A stretch of 64,000 bases of DNA from Durusdinium trenchii. Its lineage: Eukaryota > Sar > Dinophyceae > Suessiales > Symbiodiniaceae. A program made the translations under genes and the position numbers. The notes under the pieces were generated by a model. That model saw nothing but the letters and a program-made list of their open reading frames with translations, was not told the origin of the DNA and did not search any database. This document shows, one piece after another, positions 57,275 through 64,000 of the stretch. Numbering within the stretch: position 1 is the stretch's first letter; each line of letters starts with the position of its first letter. Location of the stretch: positions 779,495 to 843,494 of the forward strand of contig CAXAMN010021607.1 of NCBI GenBank assembly GCA_963970005.1, in the 5' to 3' direction.

Positions 57275-58044
57275 CTTGGCGGTCAGTTGAGCTCATGGAT
57301 GCTAAACACCTTCAAGTTTGAGGCAATCTGAGCACTTGTGTTTGCAGATGTTTGCAGTATGCCATGCATCGCCCTTTGCACTCATGTCATGCGATCATAT
57401 TTTGACCGCCGTGACTCAAACCAACAAGCTGGATGAACGAAATGTACGGAAACACAAAGACTTGCAAAGAAGCAAACACTGGTCGAATCAACGACATGGC
57501 ACCCATTTGCATCAATCTGTAGCTATCAAACAATGCTCTGCCAAATCCTTCAATATGGCGCCAAGCCGCTGAGCAACTGCTTCTAAAACCACCTGAGCCA
57601 TGATTTCACTTGAGGAAGGCTTGTCTGGCGGTTGTTGAATGTTGTCAGCAGGTTTCACTGGTGTCACATGGTGTCACCGCATGTGAAGAAGGAGAACAGG
57701 ACGAAGAAGAACAGCAACAAGCCATACCTAATCCGGAGCAAGCACAATGGCAACAACAAAAGAATGTGCCTGCTAAACTAGAATGACTTGTGTGGCCCCT
57801 CATTTTGAGAGGGTCTTTATTACTGTAATGACTATATGAAATAATAGTGATATATCTAGTAATATTATTGAATTGCTATATAATGAATATAATGAGTACA
57901 GTATATATACTGTAGTAATATTAACTACTTCAAAACATCCTCTTGTCACAAGAAAAACACTCTTATCCTTCGAATTTGTCATCATGAACCACAAATACAC
58001 TAACTTATATATATATAAATGATTACACTTATAATAATAGGTTC
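57275..58044. other. Intergenic or intronic stretch
   Basis: A plus-strand frame after CAG at about 57,651 runs acidic and Gln-rich (EEGEQDEEEQQQAIPNPEQA) to a TGA near 57,786 and could be a last exon on the other strand, but it is isolated. The rest is AT-rich. Confidence 0.3.
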
Positions 58045-61000
58045 TCATTCAAACTCGGAATCACCTGGAATTGTCTGTTCACACCCGACCTCAAGGTCAT
58101 CTTGCAGCCTTGGAGAGGCGTATTGCAAGGCAATGCCGTTGGATTTCACAGCCTGAAGAATGAGATCCTGACGCCGCGATTTGTGAAATGGATCTGTGGA
58201 CCTAATTCGTTGCAAGCCGCACAGCACTTCTCGGCTGCAAAACGGCTCAAAGCATTCTGACTCAGTTATTACAATAGATGCAAATCGAGAGCTGGTTGAA
58301 AGCAATTCAGTCTTCAAAATTGATCAAAAGCTCTGGCTTGGAACTTCAACCTGTCTGGCTGTATAGCCCGTCTAGCAGTGCCTGGCCCTGTCACGCAACT
58401 CTCGGCGCAGTCCTTGTCATCCTTCAAGTTCTCTTTGGCTTGACGCAGGCAGTGCACATCTTGTTGCACTGCAGCTGCCAAGATCTCACATGGCAACGGC
58501 ATGTTTCCAGATTTGGACACATGATGATGCTTTTGGAGTGAAGCCTGAAAAAGCAAGTGAACGCATGCCCTCGCAGCAAGTGAACTGGGAATGCTGCATT
58601 AAACCCTCATTGCCTCTTGATCAGCAAGTAGATCTGGTGCAGCGTAGCGCAATGCACCAGACCCCTGCGAGTCTTTATTCAACTCAACATAAGGTTTGTA
58701 AGGTCCTTGTGACTGACATTTGGCCTCTCACATGCTAAGCTAAACTGTTCTAAGGAAATGCACCTTGAACATGGCTACTACAGCAAGTCCTCAAATGCCT
58801 GCTCTCAACAAACTACTGGAAAAAGGCAGCGAAATGGACATGGTATCGTGCTGAAAATGACAGCAAACAGAACAAGGCTTTATGGTCCAGTCCTTTTGTA
58901 CACAGCCCAGCACCAAATCTCTGTCTCCACGCAGCTCCTTGCAGTTGGCTTTGGCACACGGACCCCGCGTTTGAGACAAAATACATCTAAATACCACCCA
59001 ATATAGCCACAAACGTGCATCAAAGCACACATCCTATTGCAATGATGACCATGCCACGTTGTGCTGTGTGCCTTTACAGTTTGCACTCTGGCAGGACCCC
59101 AGAAACAACAATCCGGAACCCCCAAACACTGACCTGACTTGCCAAGCGCAATGCATACGGGCTTTGTGCCAAGGCTGCTGCAACTACCTGGACAAAAGAA
59201 TGGATTAGACAGTTTGTGAAGAAGTCTTAAAATGGATTCAAACTGTAGAATTTGCAAAGCAACCAGTGCATCAAGCTACTGACTGTTGCATTGGGTGTGC
59301 ATCAGCTCAATCTACTCCTTCCATTGAGTTCTTTAGTTTAGCAGTCATCTTTCAGTCCTGACTGAGGTGATTGAGCATCACCATGCTTTCGTGCAGAAGC
59401 AGCTGACAAACACAATAATCTGGGAACACCACAAGACTGGATTGCTGCTAGTGAGGTTTGCAAAAGCATGAGCCTCATAAAATTGTCCAACCATTCAGAA
59501 ACACTTCCTGACTTCTCCACACCTCTCTATCGGAAGCAAAGTGCTTTGGAAGGAATTCCAAGACTTCCCAATTGCCTTTCACCTTTGTCCGCTGGACGAA
59601 GGCACAGTCTTGGGGAGTCTTTCTTGTCCAATTTCACGTACACCCCTTGAACATTTTAATGATTTCCACAATGTGGTAATATGATAAACTATGTGTATAT
59701 AATTACCGTATATAATACAAAAAATAGTGTAATGTTATTCCTTTGAATGTTGTTCATAGCATGTGCACTGTTCGCAAAGGCAAAGCCAAGCTGCAGCAGA
59801 AAGCACGAAACCGTGATCTGCCAGCAATTCTGGTTCACAAAGTTCCAGAAATTTCGGCCGGAGCTTGAGCGCCTGCTAGATACGGCTGAGCAGAACAAAA
59901 CCCAAGAGGGAGGACTGAGAGGACACCAACGACACAACGAAACATAATGTTAGAGAATCGAATGTCTAATTGATATCTATTTGCCCGAATGTGTACACCG
60001 AAGGGTTCTCGTTTAGTTCTAGGGTTTTGGGGTTGTGTTCGGCTCGACGTTGTGTTGATGTCTGCGTCGTGCAAGAGTGCTCTACACGAGCATCAAGCAA
60101 GAATTTAAGAATGTCGTCACAAAAGCATCCTACAAGAGTGTTGCACAAGGCATTGTACAGGAGAGTCACAAATAGAGTCGAGTTCTAAGTGTGTAACACA
60201 GGTGTGTCCTGGAACAGTCCAACACAAAAGGTTCCCTACAAGAGTGTCACGCAAGAGGGCCCCATGCCCCAGAAGAGAGTGTCCTGCACAGTGTGGCACA
60301 AGAATGTCCTACAAGAGAATCACAGTTTAACAATAATATTCAAATCGTAGTGCCTTTGGGTGCGTGGTTTCTCTAGACAAAACGAACATTGCAACATCAA
60401 ACTCCTTTCCAAGAAGCTCCCTCCAGCCTCAAGCATGACGGCAGGATCTTTGTGAATTGCCTGGAGCGAGTTGTAACTTTGCCATCCGTGTAGGTGAATT
60501 GAAGAAAAACTGTTTCCCTGATTCTGAGCTGTTTCTCTGATCCTGTGAATAATATTGAATACTGACTGCAGAACAATTTGGGTCTATGTTCCTTTTCAAG
60601 TGATTGGAACCTTTTGCGAGCATGCTTCTTTCACCAAATTGTTGGGGTCCAATTGGAGCTTGAGATGATGAAATACCTGTCAGCAAAAAAAGTGTTTTCA
60701 CAACTCTGTTACCAAGATCTAGCAGGATATTCTGCCTCAGTATCACCGCCCAATGCATTGAGTCGATAGGCCCCAATTCTGCAAACATATGGTCCCTCAT
60801 TAACACAATTTGGGTAGTCTGGCCATGCACCCATCCGTACCAGAGAAACTTCAAACCCCAAAAGCAGTTTGGTGACCAGCACAGTTCCGTGTTCCTGTTT
60901 TGCAACCCAGCTGGTGTATGGGAGGCACGCCAAGCAAATCAAGTTTGACTACAGCTTCAGCAAGACTTGGTTCCACTCCTCCCTGTCATAAAGATTCAGC

Positions 61001-63741
61001 TGCGCCTTTGGGCAGTTCCTCAGCGGATCTACGTTTCGGCGGAGGGAGTCCAGCAGGGCTTCTCTCACCGAGGGGACGAACCACATCTCCTGGCTGCCAT
61101 GGTGAGTCAAACCATTGATGTCCGTCCCTTTGTGCCAACTTTGTGCCACACCCACTGATAATATTTGCTAAGAACCACAATTATATACTCCAAAATGAAC
61201 CAAATCGCGTGAGAGTGAGATCAATATCCTTTCGATGAATCACGACATTAGTTTTATGGACTCTGGCCCCACTTTTGGATTGTGGCTCCAGAAGACACAC
61301 GCAGATCATAGATCAAATGCTGCCTGTGGAATCGTTTGCAAGGCCATCGCTGACCCTTGCAGCGCACCGATCACAACCTGTGGAGATGTGAGTTAATCAT
61401 CTCCAAACTGGGCTCAACGCTTGGGGTCGGATTTATGAAGCAAGCTGTGGTTCTTGAGAGAAGGCTTGTTGGGAGGTGTAGTAACGTACAAAGGTAAAAA
61501 ACTGTTGGAAGTAGAACTAGCAGCAGCCCCTCATGTAGCACAAAAGCTACAAGTACAAACAGGACAAAGCATCGCCTACTGTACTACAGTTTTGACGCTT
61601 GGACAGCCAAAAACATTACCAAACCGATCAGCATTATTCCATCGGTATCTCCACACGTTTAAGGTGTGCTTCGCTCTGCCATTGCCCTGTCGTTTGCATC
61701 CTGCTACTCGTGACAGGTTTCCAGGCACATGTTGTATTGATATGCCGAATCAAAGCATCAACATGTCAGTATAGGACCTCAAACCCAGGGCCCTATCATC
61801 ACTTATCCAATCATTATATAAACACTCTTGTGATCTTTTGCGATATTTTGCGTGCTGAGACTAGCAGCAACAGCGAGTTCCAACAAAGACACTTGAGCTT
61901 GTGATTGCATCGGGTCTTAGCAAACAATCAAAGTGTTCGCTTGTCTTGTACCCCATCTCAAGAGTTGCCTCAGGCTGTCAGAAACGCTACGCATCCAGCC
62001 TCCTCATCTTTAAGAAGGTCTGCAGCTGCGTAGGTTATGGCCTGTATTCGTTCGGCGTGAGACAATCTGGGTGTTGGCTTTTTGCAGACTCTGAAGGCCT
62101 CCCAGTCCTGCTGTAGACCCGCCAGGATGACATCGCGATCCTGCACAGATTTTCTAGCCTGGAACATCAGGACTACGAGGATAGGAATACGTTCCCTTCT
62201 GGGAAAATCCGATGGCTACAAACACCTGTGACGAATCATCAAAAACTGACATGCCACCTATCCCTACTCCTGACTCCTAGGTGTTGATGTTGGGATGTGT
62301 TGGGGAAAAGAAGCTGGTAAATTTGGAAGGATCCCAGAAGTCCTTCAGCCTCGGAAAAACTCCAAAGAAGGGGCCATATATTGTGCTTGCAACTATTGCA
62401 CCCTGCTTAACAATTCAACTCAAGTGGAAAAGGACGTGTACGGATGGTGATGTGTGTCCTAAGACTCTTGGATGTATATAGATTTGCCTCCAACTGTTTG
62501 GTCCTGGAGCATCTCTTTGGGGACATAGTCCAAGGCAATCCAATCCTCCAAAATAGAGTGTTCACGATTTGCTACTAGTAGCAATGCACTTGCTACTAGT
62601 AGTACAGTAATGCCCTTGTTCCTAATAGCTTCTTGCTGCTAGTAGCAATGCCCTTGCTCCTAGTAGTCATGCCCAGGCCCCTGCTACTAGTAGCTTCTTG
62701 CTGCTACTGCTAAGTCTTTGTAATTGTAAAACTCTTCCTGGACCAGCAGGCCCATTTTCACATCTGGACATCCCTGCAAAACAATCGAGGTTACGTGGTT
62801 GATTTTGGTATATCTTGGCGGCTATTATATAAGCCGTTTTCGATTCTTCTTCTTTCCCAATCGGAATACATTGTCCTTCGCACACTGCAGCATATACATT
62901 GTACATGCTAAAACACGTGCCTCTGTTTGATATCTTTATCTTTGAGAGAGTGGAGCAAACACAGAAGAAACCACAGTCTTGGTCCAGTGTTTTTGTTTTG
63001 AATTTGCTTGGAAAGGATCATGCCATTTAAACAGAACAACACAAGCGTCGAACCTGCCCAGCCTGTGTGACTGCTGCCAAGATGACCTCTTTGTCTAATC
63101 CTTGTTTCGATGATTTGTTTGCAGCTTGCAGCAACGCAACCTTTTCTGTCTACACATATCCAGGGACATGTCCAAACAATCCCTAGACTTGTACAAGTGT
63201 TAATCCTCTTGTGATTTTCCTCAGGGCCTGAAGGCTTGCATTATCCAGTTTCAGACTGCTACACAAATCTGGTTTTGGACACTATGAATGATGCAAGCTG
63301 TTGACTGACCCATCTGTCAAGATCTGTCAAGTCTTGTCAATCAGGGACTCCAAAGGAATGAGTTCAACTTCAACATCGCAGCTAACATTCTGACTCCAGA
63401 AGCAAGGCTGACAAAACTTAAATGGACTCGACTCGACAAAAAAGACCTTTCCAAGCGGCGGAGTTTTTCATCCACATGGCGCAGTTCAGGGCCCCGGAGA
63501 CGAAGTGCCTTTGGTGCAATCAGTGTCTCAAACCTTGAAGACAATCGAAGACGGAAGCTGGTTTGGCTGCTTCTAGCTCATTCTTTACATCAAATGACTG
63601 AACCATCTTGGGTCCTTGGAAAGATATGTCGCATGTCCAACTGTGCAGATAGCAGTCTTCCCCGGCCTTCAAAACAAACTCTCGATCTGCCCGCTCTTCA
63701 GGCGATGCTTCTTCCAACAGCTTGGGAAGGACTTTTGGCAT
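58045..63741 (-). CDS. DUF4116-repeat protein gene, at least ten exons
   Basis: Minus-strand exons with the DUF4116 pattern: 63741-63615 (RADREFVLKAGEDCYLHSW), 63100-63054 (LDKEVILAAVTQAGQ), 62140 to about 61970 (DRDVILAGLQQDWEAF), 61377 to about 61307 (VVIGALQGSAMALQTI), 61089-60967 (VREALLDSLRRNVDPLRNC), 60894-60747 (GTVLVTKLLLGFEVSLVRMG), 59187-59134 (VVAAALAQSPYALRLASQ), 58937-58893 (ELRGDRDLVLGCVQK), 58484-58402 (ILAAAVQQDVHCLRQAKENL), 58234-58045 (REVLCGLQRI, then DLILQAVKSNGIALQYASPR and TGA). Joins checked in phase: 61089-60967 to 60894; 59134 to 58937 (LASQ|ELRGD); 58402 to 58234 (A|DREVL). Acceptors are AG|G almost throughout; donors GT or GA. The frame 63534-63341 is probably another exon. 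Some exons are surely missing. ATG at 63741 may be internal. Confidence 0.72.
60065..60330. repeat. Degenerate CCTACAAGAGTGTC array
   Basis: About ten irregular units of CCTACAAGAGTGT(C/T)(A/G)CAAG with spacers lie in an intron of the DUF4116 gene. A TTAGTTCTAGGGTTTTGGGG stretch precedes them at about 60,013-60,032. Confidence 0.65.
62565..62715. repeat. CTACTAGTAGCAATGCCCTTG array, diverged copy of the 395-495 repeat
   Basis: Five or six units of about 24 bp including TAGCTTCTTGCTGCTAGTAGC and AATGCCCTTG, sharing the TAGCTTCTTGCT and CTAGTAGC(A/G)ATGGCC parts with the repeat at 395-495. Confidence 0.6.
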
Positions 63742-64000
63742 GCCTGAATGCTTGGTGATGCAAAAGGCGCCTTTCTGTTCTAGTCAATTATCCGAATGCT
63801 GATTGCAAATTATAACGTTTATTAGAGTTTCAATACAATACAATTCATACTTGGAAAGGAAGGTGAGGCATGGTGCGGGCGGCTACAACCTATAAAATTG
63901 CCAACACAACTAGTACAATATAGTAAACTAATGTAAACTAATAGTACAATCGTACACTGTCATGCACTCAGATTTCAAATCCTACTTGCATCTACTTGCT
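63742..64000. other. Window end, no gene recognised
   Basis: AT-rich with AATAC and TAGTA repeats. Upstream exons of the DUF4116 gene may lie here or beyond the window. Confidence 0.5.

Overview
The window reads as nuclear DNA of a dinoflagellate, most likely Symbiodiniaceae or a close relative. Four things point there: (1) three Ty1/copia-type LTR retroelements whose proteins have a dinoflagellate flavour (Lys/Gly-rich gag, HVDD instead of YVDD in the reverse transcriptase, an extra domain between protease and integrase); (2) genes cut into many short exons whose introns use GT, GC and GA donors and mostly AG|G acceptors; (3) host genes of repeat families common in these genomes (SBBP beta-propeller, DUF4116); (4) long gene-poor stretches full of simple and tandem repeats. 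No bacterial operon, CRISPR array, rRNA or tRNA gene was recognised. All exon models were assembled by eye from reading frame, phase and splice dinucleotides, so boundaries are provisional.

Layout. 1-9.6 kb: mostly non-coding, with a fold-back repeat (3.68-3.79 kb), a TATA-containing repeat cluster (3.95-4.68 kb) and a probable two-exon minus-strand gene (7.59-8.08 kb). 9.65-13.81 kb: 'element A', a decayed copia element on the minus strand that lost its reverse transcriptase. 13.9-14.9 kb: a GTGAGT-rich block followed by a 42-bp minisatellite. 15-24 kb: no recognised gene; an assembly gap in a CTA microsatellite and several repeats. 24.2-24.7 kb: possible two-exon gene. 25.8-28.9 kb: an SBBP beta-propeller gene in at least seven exons. 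30.1-31.75 kb: exon candidates of unknown genes. 33.27-43.77 kb: four consecutive exons of phosphopantothenate-cysteine ligase (PPCS), with copia 'element 1' (34,432-42,155) inside the intron before the FKLE exon. 44,016-52,065: copia 'element 2', 8,050 bp, with identical 227-bp LTRs. 53.9-57.3 kb and 58.0-63.7 kb: many short exons of one or two DUF4116-repeat genes.

Every host gene supported with fair confidence, and all three retroelements, read on the minus strand. This fits the one-directional gene clusters described for dinoflagellates.

The retroelements are the most interesting part. Elements 1 and 2 differ strongly in sequence but share a primer-binding site (TGGTAGCGGAGC, complementary to an initiator-Met-like tRNA end) and carry, between protease and integrase, a methyltransferase-like module not found in classical copia. 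Element 2 also has a C-terminal extension of roughly 270 residues after RNase H with hydrophobic segments, a coiled coil and a Cys/His motif. It looks recently inserted, yet carries one in-frame TGA and several frameshifts.
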